A DNA stretch of 64,000 nucleotides from Antedon bifida (GCA_963402885.1 OY727093.1:30937409-31001408); one strand, 5' to 3'; counted from the stretch's first letter, positions 43,301 to 55,440 are shown. Notes: generated from the letters alone by a model not told the origin. Numbers and translations are program-made.

Positions 43301-43906
43301 GAAGAATTTTCTTTTAATCTTTGGGGGAATGGAGTGGATGTTTTAATTAATTCTTATGTATTATTGTTCATTTGGTGTTTTGTTGTGATTATTTTTCTCT
43401 TTTAGTTAGCATTGAATGTTACCTGGTAATTTTTCTTTACACTTCTCCTTGTTTTAAGTTCTTCTGCTCGCTTGAATACTGCTGGTTTGTTAATACGAAC
43501 ATTATTCAGCCAATCAAGATCTGAAATAAAGAAATCATTGACAATAAAATAGCAGAGTATTGTATATAAAAGAAAAATGAGTCACAAATTTCAATAAATG
43601 TTAACTTTTATAGAATAGTGCCACCGGGGCGAACCGACCCACACATCCGACCCACTTAATAATAGATTTTTGCCCGCATACTTAGTAGTTAAGCTAGCTT
43701 CCATCCAGACAGAACAGGTAGGCTAGGGCTAGGCTCCAGTTACTTCAATATTAACAAATTTATGCGGAAGATTTACATATAGACATAAGATAGCATAAAT
43801 TATCAATAGCATAATTTAACAAAAAGTCTATTGTATTCATATTTTAAGTCTAAATCTTAGTTTAGAACCACCTACCGAGCACGATTCCAGGATTTCTCTC
43901 TGCCAT
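40398..43906 (-). CDS. DERA: Deoxyribose-phosphate aldolase, 8 exons, complete
   Basis: DERA splits 2-deoxyribose 5-phosphate into glyceraldehyde 3-phosphate and acetaldehyde, a cytosolic step of deoxynucleoside breakdown. Exons on the minus strand: 43906-43876, 43520-43423, 42950-42803, 42491-42393, 42249-42115, 41786-41658, 41055-40943 and 40604-40398. All junctions keep frame and give 319 residues (human 318). Motifs include FxIDLTTL-type CIDLTTLSGDDT, the TEIDIVINR strand, the Schiff-base lysine in SDFIKTSTGK (about K219) and the second active lysine in VGFKPAGGIR (about K255). The C-terminus ends in SFEFAMA. An AATAAA lies about 15 bp past the stop on the minus strand, so the 3' UTR may be very short. 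Several introns contain family A MITEs. Confidence 0.96.
41130..41163. mobile_element. MITE family A remnant, ends only
   Basis: TTAAGCTCTGTCTATACTAT runs directly into CAAACAGAGCTTAA: both ends meet with the whole interior lost. In a DERA intron. Confidence 0.8.
41870..41974 (+). mobile_element. MITE family A copy, internally deleted
   Basis: About 105 bp with a single CCAAATATGG; a further right-end fragment lies at 42,026-42,041. In a DERA intron. Confidence 0.82.
42528..42653 (-). mobile_element. MITE family A copy
   Basis: Intact left end; right terminus lost after GTGTAGAC; in a DERA intron. Confidence 0.85.
43033..43176 (+). mobile_element. MITE family A copy
   Basis: Both ends match the consensus almost perfectly; in a DERA intron. 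Confidence 0.9.
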
Positions 43907-44498
43907 GTTGTTTTTTTTTGGCCCAGGTGTGCAATCTCAATGCTGCCCTCTAGAATTCTCTAGCAAAAAACTTTCTACAATCATTATCAATATCAGTATA
44001 TATAGTCATAATTTGTCAACAACTTAGCACACATTCAAGAATATTTGGCTCGTCAATATTTATTATTAATAATCTATATCAGATATTATTGGCAACTAAT
44101 ATGTCATTATTATTGTTTAATATAATAAATATGAACTCCACAAATGTACGTGTGACAACATGGACTCTATTGGTTAAACATTTTCGGCTACTAATTTTAC
44201 GACATAATACTTATCTTCATTCTTTGATATGAAGATGGAAATAATTCATGCGGCAATAGATTCACATAACAACATGGTATAGTCCATTTACTCAGAACAA
44301 TATAAATTTATTACGATAAACACATTTTATAACAATTAATTCACAATTAATACATTAACGTACAACATGAGAACATCAGCAAAATCTATTATTAAAGATC
44401 GCATTAACGGATTTATATACAGATTACCGTCTTCATTAGGTCCAATTTATAATTCAGTAAAATACATTCTTCACATTTTAATCAAGGTATGGTTGGCC

Positions 44499-44612
44499 AG
44501 GCCGCGATTTTCTTTTCGTACATAAGTTGGGGACCCCTATGAAACGTCACGGCTATCTTTCACATAAGGAGTCCCCAACTTATATTATGTACGAAAAGAA
44601 ATATCGCGGCCT
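44499..44612. mobile_element. Small hairpin element (about 36-42-bp arms)
   Basis: The left arm 44499-44534 (AGGCCGCGATTTTCTTTTCG) and right arm 44571-44612 are near-perfect complements, with a 36-bp loop. It resembles a very short MITE between DERA and the DSL gene. Confidence 0.7.
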
Positions 44613-44649
44613 GTAACGTCACCGAACAGACGCGGCAATTCGGTCACAA

Positions 44650-44793
44650 CTAGCAAACTTTATGTGACAAAAAATGTGATGTTCCCATATTTGGACATGA
44701 TGATGTCATATCACTACCATATTTGGGCATATCACTTTTACCATATTTGGGCACATCACACTTTTTTGGCAACTAGTTTGATAGTGTAGACTA
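44650..44793 (-). mobile_element. MITE family A copy, ends eroded
   Basis: GCAAACTTTATGTGACAAAA to AACTAGTTTGATAGTGTAGA without the outer bases; just 3' of the DSL gene. Confidence 0.8.
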
Positions 44794-44865
44794 GCCAGGA
44801 ATGTTTCTAAACTAATAAATACAGCGTTTAATATCTATCTATTTAATTATTACAAAATATTATTA

Positions 44866-44873
44866 TTTATTCA
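44866..44873 (-). terminator. Candidate poly(A) signal of the DSL gene
   Basis: The minus strand reads AATAAATA about 20 bp past the stop codon. It would give a very short 3' UTR; alternative signals further left are not excluded. Confidence 0.35.
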
Positions 44874-44890
44874 TTTGTTTTATATTCATA

Positions 44891-47800
44891 TTAAGCTTTA
44901 GACCATTCATCATTCAATACTAATACTCCTTGTGAGTTATTAGTAAGACTTTCAGGCGAGAGTTGAAGTTCATAATAATCATTTTCCTCCCTCTCGTCGC
45001 TGATGTCAAAGGCTGGGTTCACCGCCTCCGTCCCACCATCAAGGATGTTCGCACCTTGTCTTCGTTTATGCTTATTGCGTCTCGCTCTGTCGGAACGATA
45101 GAAATTAGATAGAAAATATAGTTATTTGTATGTTCTGTATAAGATAGACGGAAAGTATCCTTCATTTCATATTTTTATAAATAATAAAAACCAACAGGTC
45201 ACAAGGTACAGAGCACTTTAGGGGTAGACGGGATTGTCAAAAAGTGAAACAAAACACTATCGAGTGACTCTCCGACCCACTAAAGTGTACAAATGAAATA
45301 AACTTAAACACAGAAAAAGCAGTTTAAACTAACATTTCATTGAGTTTAGACAGGTATTTTAGCAGGTTTTTCTTCCTTCTTACTGGGCCCAGGGAAGAAC
45401 GAATTTTACTCTTTCCTGATAGGCCTCGTATCTTTAGACCCGCTGTTGAAGGCCAGGCTAACTTAATGCAATCAAGTATTGTATACCTCTAGTACCACGA
45501 CGAGCAATGCTAACATTCGAAATAAAAAACTAACCTCATAAAACCAACTATAAATATTATGAGAAACAGTACACCTCCAATAGCCACAAATATATACCAG
45601 TTGCTGAAAATCTGAAAGAAAAAAAAGGTCTTATGTCACCATAAAGAAAGGCCTGGAAGATTTTAATCAAATGCAGTACCTGAAGGGACAATCTTACTTA
45701 TTGGTGTGGAGATTTATCCTATCGATATACTGATATATTTTCTTGACACCAAAAAGTAGGTCTAAGTATGGAAAGCAATGATACAATCGTAAATTGAGCT
45801 TAATATTCCAAATTCTTACCGAGTTGGTTTCCTGAACTTGTTTGATCGGTTCGGTTTTTCCTACGTGTATTTTCTGATTGATAGCTAATGACACATCTTC
45901 ATCAGAATATTGATTAAGGAGATTCTCAATCTCACGTGACATTAAAAGGACATCTGACATAGTTACAATGAATGACACACGAGTCACAAGTTCTCTGCAA
46001 ACAAATTGTAATAAAAAATTATAAAATAATTTTGCACACACAACTTCAATTCTAATGAGACGAATAACTTTCTATTCTATTACTAATCTATTTGAAAGCA
46101 TACTTCGTCAATATGTCTTCATATTGTTCCGTATCAACAACTGTGGTTTGTACTGAAAGACTACGTTTCGTCTGAGATGCTTCAAGAAGAGAGTTCATTC
46201 CAGTTTCAAACACCACTTTATCTTCTAAAGATCCAACTACGTAAATGGAGTACTGGTGTTTCGACAATTCTAGAAAAACCAAACACAAGTTTGCTGTAGG
46301 CCTAAATAGATATTCTTTGTCATTTTTGTATTATCTTTCCAGAAGTATAAAAGTGGTGTAAACCACAAAAGAGAAGAAAAAAAGAGAACCTTATCTGAAT
46401 ACTTCACTTCTCTTACTACGACTAGATCTATACTAGATCGACGACTAGATCTATACCAACTACGACTAGATCTAGACTATCTACGACTAGATCTATACTA
46501 TCTACGACTAGATCTAGACTAGATCTAGACTATCTACGACTAGATCTTGACTATAGACTAGATCTGCTGCAGCTACTGTTGACAATTGTTAAATTTTGCG
46601 CTCGCAGCAGTATGTAACACTTACCTATTTCACAGAAGGAACCGTAATAGTTGACGTCACACGTACACATCAACTTCCCATTTGTTACCTGGCATTTACC
46701 ATTACCGTTACAAGGATCCTTAGAACATGCGTTCTCCACCAAGGAGTCGCATGTTTTGCCTTCATATAAATCGTTGCATTCACACCTGAAAGTTGTATTT
46801 TTGACAAAAATAAATAATGTCTTGATGACTGCTTTTGTACTGATTGATTGGAAAAGAAGAATACATGGTACAATGATAAAGTGAATGAAAAGAAGCGGTT
46901 GGTGAGAAATGTGGAGAATATTGGATGAGAAAGTGGAAAGTGTTAACAGAACAATTTGTACAATAATTTGTAATAGTACGATAATAGTGATTGTCTTGAA
47001 TAGTAGCAAGTTTGCTGGTGATTATCAAGATGATGAAAGTGTCGAGCATTATGTAAAATAATAAAATTCACCTAAATTCTGCAGATAAGTTCACACATTC
47101 TCCGTGTTGACACGGGTTACTGGCACATCCACTGAAATCTTCACAAACGTCACCCGTAAAACCATCTGCGCAGGTGCAAGTGAAATTAGCGATGAGGTCA
47201 ACGCAAGTGGCGCCATTTTTACAAGGTTGATTATAGAGTAAGCATTCGTTGATGTTGATTTCACAATTGTTTCCTTTGAATCCGTTTGTGCATTGACAGT
47301 GAAACATATCAATGCCATCTGAACACGTTGCATTGTTTAAACATGGATGCGAAATACAGTTGTCTTCATTGATTTCGCAGACACTTCCGGTATATCCTGG
47401 TGCGCACGCGCAAGAAAATCCTGCAGTCATATCTACGCATGTCCCATTATTTTGACACGGAGCTGACGCGCATTCATTGTAGTCGACCTCGCAGTGATTT
47501 CCAACGAAACCAGCGGCACATCCACAATGATAGCCATTTACTTGGTCGATACATGTACCAGAGTTTAAGCATGGTGAGCTACTGCATTCGTCGACATCTA
47601 TCTGACAATCGTCACCGTCAAATCCAGATGGGCAGACACACTGATATTGTCCAATCAGGTCAATGCAAGTAGCTCCATTAGTACAATGTGCGTCCGCACA
47701 GTCGTCAATGTCGATGTCACAGACATCTCCAGTATAACCGATGTCGCATTCACACGAAAACCCTGCAATGTTGTCAGTACACGTTCCGTTGTGTGCACAT

Positions 47801-50800
47801 GGATAACTTGCACATTCATCAATGTTATCACTGCATGTTATTCCATCGAATCCAGCAGAACATTGGCAGACGAACTGACCAATATCGTCTGTACACGTCC
47901 CATTATTTTCACATGGTTCACTTGCGCACTCATCTATATCAATTTCGCATTTTATTCCTGTAAAACCACTAGAACATTCACAGCTGTAGCCATTTACGTG
48001 GTCTTGGCACAACCCGTTATTTTCACATGGTGAACTTTGACATTCGTTGACATCCACTTGGCACCGGTGACCTTCAAATCCTTCAAGACATTGGCAATAA
48101 AATCCATTGACCTCATCAAGACATGTTCCATTATTCTTGCATGGTGAACTTTGACATTCGTTGACATCCACTTGGCACTGGTGACCTTCAAATCCTACTA
48201 GACATTGGCAATAAAATCCATTGATCTCATCAAGACATGTTCCATTATTCTGGCATGGTGAACTTTGACATTCGTCAATGTTGTCCGAACAGACGATTCC
48301 TGTAAATCCGTCTAAACAGGAACATGTATAACCATCGATGACGTCAATACACGTCGCATTATTAGCACATGGTGAACTTTGACATTCGTCTATGTTCTCA
48401 GAACACCGGACACCATCAAAACCAGGTAAGCAAATACAGAAATATCCGTTGACGTAATCTTGACATGTCGCTCCGTTGTAACAGGGATCTGATTGACATT
48501 CGTTAAAATTTAATTCGCATAAATCTCCCACAAACCCTGGTTCACAAACACATGTGAACGCATCTATACCATCAATACAAGTTGAGTTGTTTTCACACGG
48601 ACCACTTAAACACTCATCTATGTCCATCTGACAATGGTCACCAGTGAAACCTCCCGCGCATACGCACAGATATCCATTAATATCGTCAAAGCATGTACCG
48701 TTATGCTGACATGGTGAACTTTGACATTCGTCAATATCAATATTACAGGTGTTTCCAGTAAAGCCCAGAGGACATACACAATAGAATTCGTTAATTTTAT
48801 CTAAACAGGTACCGTTATTAATACAAGGATCACTGCTGCACTCGTCAAAGTTAATTTCACAAACATCACCAAGATATCCAGCCCGACACGTGCAATCGAA
48901 ATCGTTGAAATAATCGTTACAAACACCGCCGTTTTCACACGGTTCACTTAAACATTCGTCTGTTTCGTTTTCACACAGGAAACCTGAAAATCCTGGAGTA
49001 CACAAGCAGAAGTGTCTGTTTAGTTCGTCTACGCATGTCCCGTTATTCATACACGGAGAACTTTGACATTCATCGACTTCGAGTTGACACTGCTCGCTGG
49101 TGTATCCAGGGGCACAGTCACAAAAGTATCTATCGACTTCGTCGTAGCACGTAGCATTGTTAAAACACGGCATGCTGTCGCATTCATTAAACTCAAACTC
49201 ACAATTTTCTCCAAAATAACCACTTGCACATATGCATACATATTCATTTATATGATCATTACATGTTGCTTCATTTTCACATGGATCACTGGCACATTCA
49301 TTTATATCTATCTCACAAAAAAGTCCCGAGAACCCATCGGCACATGCGCACGTAAAACTACCGATGTCGTCATTACAAGTACCGTTGTTAAAACACGGTA
49401 TACTTTCGCATTCATTAACGTCAACGCTGCAGGTATCCCCTTGATAGCCAAGAGTACAATCGCATCTGAATTCATTGATGCCATCAGAACACAATCCACC
49501 ATGTAGACAAGGATAGCTTTCGCATTCGTCTACGTTGACCTCACATAGGTCACCAATGAAACCACTCGAACAATTACACGTAAACCAATTGATATCATCA
49601 ATACATGATGCCCCGTTGTAACAAGGATCACTATCACATTCGTCAATATCAGTTTCACACAGTGACCCATTATATCCAGGTGGACACATGCAGGTAAACT
49701 CATTGATCCCGTCTAAACAAGTCGCTCTGTTCATACAAGGGTTATTGAAACACTCATCTACATTTACGTCACAAATGTCATCAGCGTAACCAGGTGCGCA
49801 TATACACGTGTATCCATTAACAGCGTCTACGCAGGTCCCATCGTGCGCACAAGGTCTACTAGCGCATTCATCCACGTTTACGTCACATGTAACTCCCGAA
49901 TAACCTTCTAAACAGTTGCAATAATATCCATTTGGTTGATCCACACAGGTTGCCGAATTCTGACATGGTGAACTGTAGCATTCGTCGATGTCAACTTCGC
50001 AGAGTGTTCCATTGTATCCAGCATTGCACTGGCAACTGAAGCCGTTGACATCGTCAATGCAAGTTCCTGCGTGTTCACACGGGTCACTCAAACATTCATC
50101 GATATCCGTCTGACATCGGATCCCTTCAAATCCATCTGGGCAAGTGCAGATGTAGCTGTTAACCATATCAACGCACGTGGCACCATTTTCACAGGGAGAG
50201 CTGTCACAATCATTAATGTTTACTGAACATGTGCTCCCACTGTATCCAATCGAACATATGCATTGGTAACTGTCAATTTGATCTACGCATGTGCCAGCAT
50301 TTAGACAAGGCCCACTCGCACATTCATTAACATCAACCTCGCACCTGATGCCATTGTAGCCAGGATTACATATGCACAGAAAGGATGCGATGTGATCGAA
50401 GCAAACGCCTGAGTTCATACACGGACTGCTGGAACATTCATCAATGTTTGTTAAGCAGCGATCGCCTGACCACCCCGGAGCACATGTGCACGTGTAACCA
50501 TTAATGACGTCATTACACACGCCATTATTTTCACATGGACTACTTGAGCATTCGTCGATATTAGTTGTGCATCTGGTACCTAAAAAATAAAGCGTAAAGC
50601 TCTGTCTACACTATCAAACTAGTTTGACACAACAAAAGTGCGCACAAATATGGTAGTGATATGATGTCTTCGTGTCCATATATGGGCACATCACATTTTT
50701 TTTCACATAAAGTTTGATAGTGTAGACAGAGCTTAAGAAGTCATACATCATATAGAAAATCGAAAGTAAAAATCTCAATATTCTGGAAAGCTTGACCACT

Positions 50801-53800
50801 TACCAGAAAATCCGTCGGCACAAATACACGTAAATCCATTCTGTCCATTGATACATGTCGCACCATTGGCACATGGCGAAGAGGAGCATTCGTTTATGTC
50901 TTGGGTACAGGTGGTTCCCTGCCATCCTGGCAGACAGACTTTCCCGCCAGAATTACTGCAATCATAATGTCCACTGCTGTCGTCACGAGGTCGGCAGTAG
51001 ACGCCACATGTACTACCGTAATAATTGGTGGCGCAGTAACCTCTCACCTTCACTACTAAACTGTAAAATGAATACATTATGTACAGTAACTACAGTACTT
51101 TGCAAGTGTACCATATTGTATGTATATGTATATTTATTTATAACCATCTTTAATGAAGTAAAGCTGGTCTAGGACGCAACGCAAGGACACAATGTATCGA
51201 CGTTATGCTTGGTTCCCACTAGAGACGCAACCCAAGGACGTAACGCAACGTATTGATCAATCACACGCGATGGATTATTCGAACCTTTGTCATTGGTCAA
51301 CACGCTTGCGTTGCGTTTACGTACTTGTGTTGCGTCCTAGTGGTCCTAAGCTTTAGACCATTATATGCGTAAAGCACTGTCTACACTATCAAACTAGTTT
51401 GACAAAAGAAGTGTGATGTGCCCAAATATGGTAGTGATATTCCCAATATGGCATCATCATGTCCATATATGGGCACATCACATTTTTTTGTCACATAAAG
51501 TTTGATAGCGTAGACAGAGCTTAAGTAATATAAGTACACCGTTTTATCGCTTTGCGCGTTGGCGCGCAGTGGTGATTAAACTTTTCGTAAAAGGGGATGC
51601 AAAATTGACAATGGGTATTTTGTTTGCGCCGTTGCGTTGCGGCAGAATCAATAACTTACGTTGAACGTCTTCCCGTGATCGTAACAGACGTCCATGACGA
51701 TGATGACACCGTTAGAGTAGGCGAAAAATAAATATTGTGTTTATATTCATCTATCTTATCATCTCCAGAGGATCCGTCGTTGTCATGTACGATCCCTTTT
51801 ATACGAATTCCATTCTAAATTGAGTAAAAACAAATGTTAGAATTACGCTTTAAGCTTGGTTCCCACTATTATGATGTACTGTAATTGATGACTAAATAAA
51901 TGTGGAATAAATAAATAAAAATAAATAAATAGTGACGCAACGCAAGGGCGTAACACAACGATTTGACTAATCACAAGCGATGGATTATTCGTACAGTGGC
52001 TTGTCATTGGTCAACTCGCTTGCGTTGCGCACGTCGTCGCGTCTCTAGTGGCATGTAAAGTCAACGTAATAGAAGGCTTTTCCAACAATTGCGAATCTCC
52101 CCCCTTCCGGAAACTTAATATGGTGGTATGCACTATTCACAATAGGAAATAAAAGTCATTGCGTCTTATGTTTCGCAAGTTTTTTTTCCCGAAATTTTTG
52201 GAAAATACAAAGGTCTCTTATTACTAGATAAATAAATACCATTTCTTCGTTTGCTCACATTAAATGTCGTCATTGTAAAAATATACGGATTGGTTATTCC
52301 ACCGGAAGCTCTATTACCAACAGGAAATGTAAAATCGTCATCATCGGAAAAAACTTCGCCCATATTTATTTCACCTAAGGGACACGTGTCGAAATTTCCT
52401 TGGGACGCACTGAGAAGATGAAATTATAATTTGAAATTTATAGTAATAATTTTACCATCGGTTGTCATTTGATTTTATAACATTCTCAACTAAAACAATG
52501 GAAAACTTATTTGATGCAAGGTTTTACAAAAAGGTTTTTTTAGTGTAAAATTCTGCTACTGTCAATAGGTGGTATCTGGAAAACTATAGCAAGTCATACA
52601 CGTTGCTGTCTGCATAAATGCTGTACTTTTAACACGCGGTACACTGTCCTGTAGCACAGTGTCTGTTATTGATAATACGAATTACGTAATTAGTAATCAC
52701 AACTAATCATCAAAAAAGTCTACTGTGTTGTTTTATGAATAAATTTACTTATTTTTCATTGTTTTCAAAACAGAACACGAAAACTAAAGTGTGAGTGTTC
52801 TTGGAGACTTACCTTCCAGGAGTATCGAGACAGAAATAGAAGCGATTATCACATCTATTTCCACAATTTCCAAACACACTATCGCAACAGCCGCCATTGT
52901 AGTCCTCGCTCGTTGGGTTTACGTAACTTACAAACCACAGTTCAACTTTTGTTGTGCAAAAGACACTCTAAACCAAAGAGTAAAGAACTTTGCATTCAAA
53001 AGTATAAGTTACAATAAATAAATAAATAATAACAAATAAAGTCCATTATGCCCCACTTTTTCAGAGTTTGTATTATTATCATTATAGGCATTATGATTGA
53101 TAATTTCAAACCAGATTTCCACTTTGTTGTGCAAAAAAACACTGTAAACGAAAGAGTAAAGAAACTTTAAGAGATCACTTGAACCTGTACTTTGCACTAA
53201 AAAGTATAAGTTACAATAAATAAATAATAACAAATAAAGTTCATATGGCTTGCCTCACATTTTCAGAGTTTGTATTATTATCACATATAGGCCTAGGCCT
53301 TTGATTGACAAACAGATTTCAACTTTTGTAGACACTCTAAACGAAAGAGTAAAGAAACTTTAAGAGATCACTTGTACTTTGCACTCATTGCGGTCGACAA
53401 AACTTGGCATAGTAACAGTATTTGTATTGCCAATTTGCATTATAACAATTTCATCGTTAGACCATAATAATGGAGGTATAAGACCTCTAAAACTGTCATG
53501 TGCGACGTCACAACGAAGGCTTGTTTTGTGTTTTTCTTTAAATGTTTATATGTCTGAATGAACAAAAAGTTCGAAATATACAATCATTAGGCCTATTAGT
53601 TGCCTTTTTTTTATTCAATATTCTGCACAGAGGCGCCTCACATGGTGAAACCATGCCTTCCTTCAAGGCGCCTCAGACTATAAATACAATATTCATAACA
53701 AAAGAAACAGAAAACAGATTAATCAATCAAATCTTCCAGAATAAACAAAACATGTTTGTACATTAATAAAACAATAGAGCATTTTCCTGAGTCGAAAGAA

Positions 53801-55343
53801 AATCATATCCAAAAATAATATTTTAACTCAATTTAAAATGATAGCGTTAAAGAAAAATCCTTAGCTCAAGCTCTGTCTACACTATCAAACTTTATGTGAC
53901 AAAATGTGATGTGATCATATGGACATGTTGATGTCATGCCACTACCATATTTGGACATATCACTACCATATTTGGGCACATCACACTTTTTTGTCAAACT
54001 AGTTTGATAGTGTAGACAGTGCTTGGATACCCTTAAGTTAGCGTTTACAAGGAGAACGTCTCTCTTTGCATTATTATTATAGAGCAAAAACATAAAAAAT
54101 GAAGCGGATTCCAACCTTAAAGCCACAATACAATTTGGATTGTCCCGTAGTCCATGGAAACAATTTTCGAAGTTTGTTTTATATTATCATAATATATAGG
54201 CCTATATAATTGATACTGTCATTGGAATAATGCCCAATAGATGGTCATGGGGAATTAAAAACATGTCTGTGGAAGAACAGTATGCAATTCGCCGCGGGGA
54301 GCCATTTGGGATTTACCAGATACAGTTACATAGAAATTCAAGACAGTCCCATTTCCGTGTTAGTTTTTACATCAACGATGTATTGTCCTCCAAAATCATG
54401 AAAATAAAGATTTATAAAATCAGACTTTGAATAGGCCATTTTGCAGTTGCAATGAAGTTAATCAATTTAGTTAAATTTACCCAAAAACCCATTGTCTGAC
54501 AGCTAATTTGACAATGTTTTGCTTTAAATTACCGGTATCAGGTAATTAACTTTTTTTGCCGATCCAATTTTTGGTCAAAATGAATAATTATTATATTATG
54601 CGACATTAAAATGGCATATTCACCAAAAAAAATGATTTAAGAATTATTTGTTGAGGTGGAAAATATTATAATAAAACTTTATATGCCTATGTTGGTTTAC
54701 TTTCATTTTGAATGATAACATTATTATATCATGTTTCAACAGTACATTTTGACATTAAAAGATAATTTTATAAATACGCGTAGTTGTGTTTCCTAAAATG
54801 TCACTTTCCTCATTATTAAAACCATATTGAAATAAAAATCGTTAGTCCTATTAATTTTATGAAAAATAAGTATAGAAATAAAATTATTTTATTTGAGATT
54901 GAAAAACAAAGCATCGGTGGTAAGATTGAAGACAATCAATGCTGAATATTCTGAATAATATAACTTAACTAACTAAGGTGCATAACAAAAATACAATACG
55001 ATACTCATAAAAATACTATTCAAAAAGTTGAAAACAAGATATCAAAATATATCAAGATTAAAAATACAAGCTGCTAAATCACCTTTTATAGATATATCTT
55101 ATCTAATTTAAATAATTTAACACTGACAATTATCTAAAGGTCTTTCTCCGTGCGTACTGTAAGGAATTTAGAGTTACAGGTGGTACCGCTATCAAATTCA
55201 ACGAAATTTTAATCAAATTTCAATCAACAGGTGAACTCGGGGTCGCGACGAATATGGCCTGATCTCATAAATGTATATTGTTTTTAACTCAGACTTACCT
55301 TTGTAAAAAATATTCCAAGAACAAAAACAATATTAACCAACAT
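44891..55343 (-). CDS. DSL-family Notch-ligand-like membrane protein with 33 EGF repeats, 11 exons
   Basis: Exons on the minus strand: 55343-55299, 52967-52813, 52409-52259, 51814-51660, 51060-50804, 50579-47072, 46785-46625, 46269-46104, 45994-45820, 45611-45535 and 45086-44891, all in phase, about 1,681 residues. Order: hydrophobic start MLVNIVFVLGIFFTK (signal peptide); MNNL-like region (VELWFVSYV, GNCGNRCDNRFYFCL); DSL domain at about 178-220 with the signature YYGSTC, YCRPRDDSSGHYDC and CLPGWQGTTC; 33 EGF repeats, mostly calcium-binding (DIDEC or DVNEC); about 113 residues of unassigned juxtamembrane sequence; membrane segment WYIFVAIGGVLFLIIFIVGF; and a 65-residue tail starting with basic RARRNKHKRRQ. 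Delta has 8-9 EGFs and Jagged/Serrate 14-16, so this is far larger, and it has no Jagged-type cysteine-rich region. Role in Notch binding is inferred. The exon 3 donor was chosen (GTGAGC, phase 0) because the alternative GTATTT breaks frame. Confidence 0.9.
46415..46567 (+). repeat. Short tandem repeat (CTACGACTAGATCTAGA type)
   Basis: Units of about 20-25 bp containing ACGACTAGATCT in the intron between DSL exons 8 and 7. Confidence 0.85.
47072..50579 (-). CDS. Giant exon 6 of the DSL gene, about 31 EGF repeats
   Basis: One 3,508-bp exon encodes 1,168 codons without an intron, from the end of the first EGF through repeat 31, which finishes in the next exon. Repeats have the six-cysteine pattern with C-x4-(T/S)-C, the consensus for O-fucose, in about 25 of them. 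Neighbouring units at 48023-48136 and 48137-48250 are almost identical 114-bp copies, showing recent internal duplication. Confidence 0.93.
50594..50736 (+). mobile_element. MITE family A copy filling most of a small DSL intron
   Basis: The intron between DSL exons 5 and 6 is 224 bp, of which 143 bp is this MITE; it ends 14 bp from the exon 6 acceptor. Confidence 0.9.
51160..51355. mobile_element. MITE family C copy with extra partial end
   Basis: Left GCTTGGTTCCCACTAGAGAC, right GCGTCCTAGTGGTCC; the internal CAATCACACGCGATGGATTA is shared with the copy at 51.9 kb. A partial end (GGACGCAACGCAAGGACAC) precedes it. It lies in intron 4 of the DSL gene. Confidence 0.75.
51369..51525 (+). mobile_element. 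MITE family A copy
   Basis: Next to a family C MITE in DSL intron 4; ends nearly consensus. Confidence 0.88.
51850..52052. mobile_element. MITE family C copy interrupted near its left end
   Basis: AAGCTTGGTTCCCACTA is followed by about 70 bp of AT-rich sequence, then GTGACGCAACGCAAGG and the usual interior, ending GTCTCTAGTGG. It lies in intron 3 of the DSL gene. Confidence 0.7.
52930..53387 (-). repeat. Partial triplication of DSL exon 2 acceptor region
   Basis: Three direct copies (from 52930, 53107 and 53309) share TTGTTGTGCAAAA, AAGAGTAAAGAA and AAAGTATAAGTTACAATAAA. The first includes the real 5' end of exon 2 and its acceptor; the other two, in intron 1, are decayed. Confidence 0.8.
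53865..54025 (-). mobile_element. MITE family A copy
   Basis: In the first intron of the DSL gene; CCATATTTGG units present. Confidence 0.88.
54469..54626 (+). repeat. Dispersed repeat D copy 1
   Basis: CCAAAAACCCATTG, TTTTGCTTTAAATTAC and ATTTTTGGTCAAA recur in order at 60.0 kb. No inverted ends were seen. Confidence 0.65.
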
Positions 55344-55440
55344 TGTTTTTACACAAGCACATTAGTTGATTTTAAAATGTTCTTTCTTCTTCCACTACTC
55401 ATCGAACAAAATGTATTTGTTTCTTCCTGCTCCTGGTGGT

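Noticed and set aside
47400..49506. Plus-strand ORFs up to 147 codons
   Set aside because: Antisense shadows of the EGF exon, with repetitive composition mirroring it.
52166..52258. Extension of DSL exon 3 to the GTATTT donor or beyond
   Set aside because: That donor gives phase 1 and a stop after joining exon 4; the GTGAGC donor at 52253-52258 keeps frame and the expected MNNL spacing.
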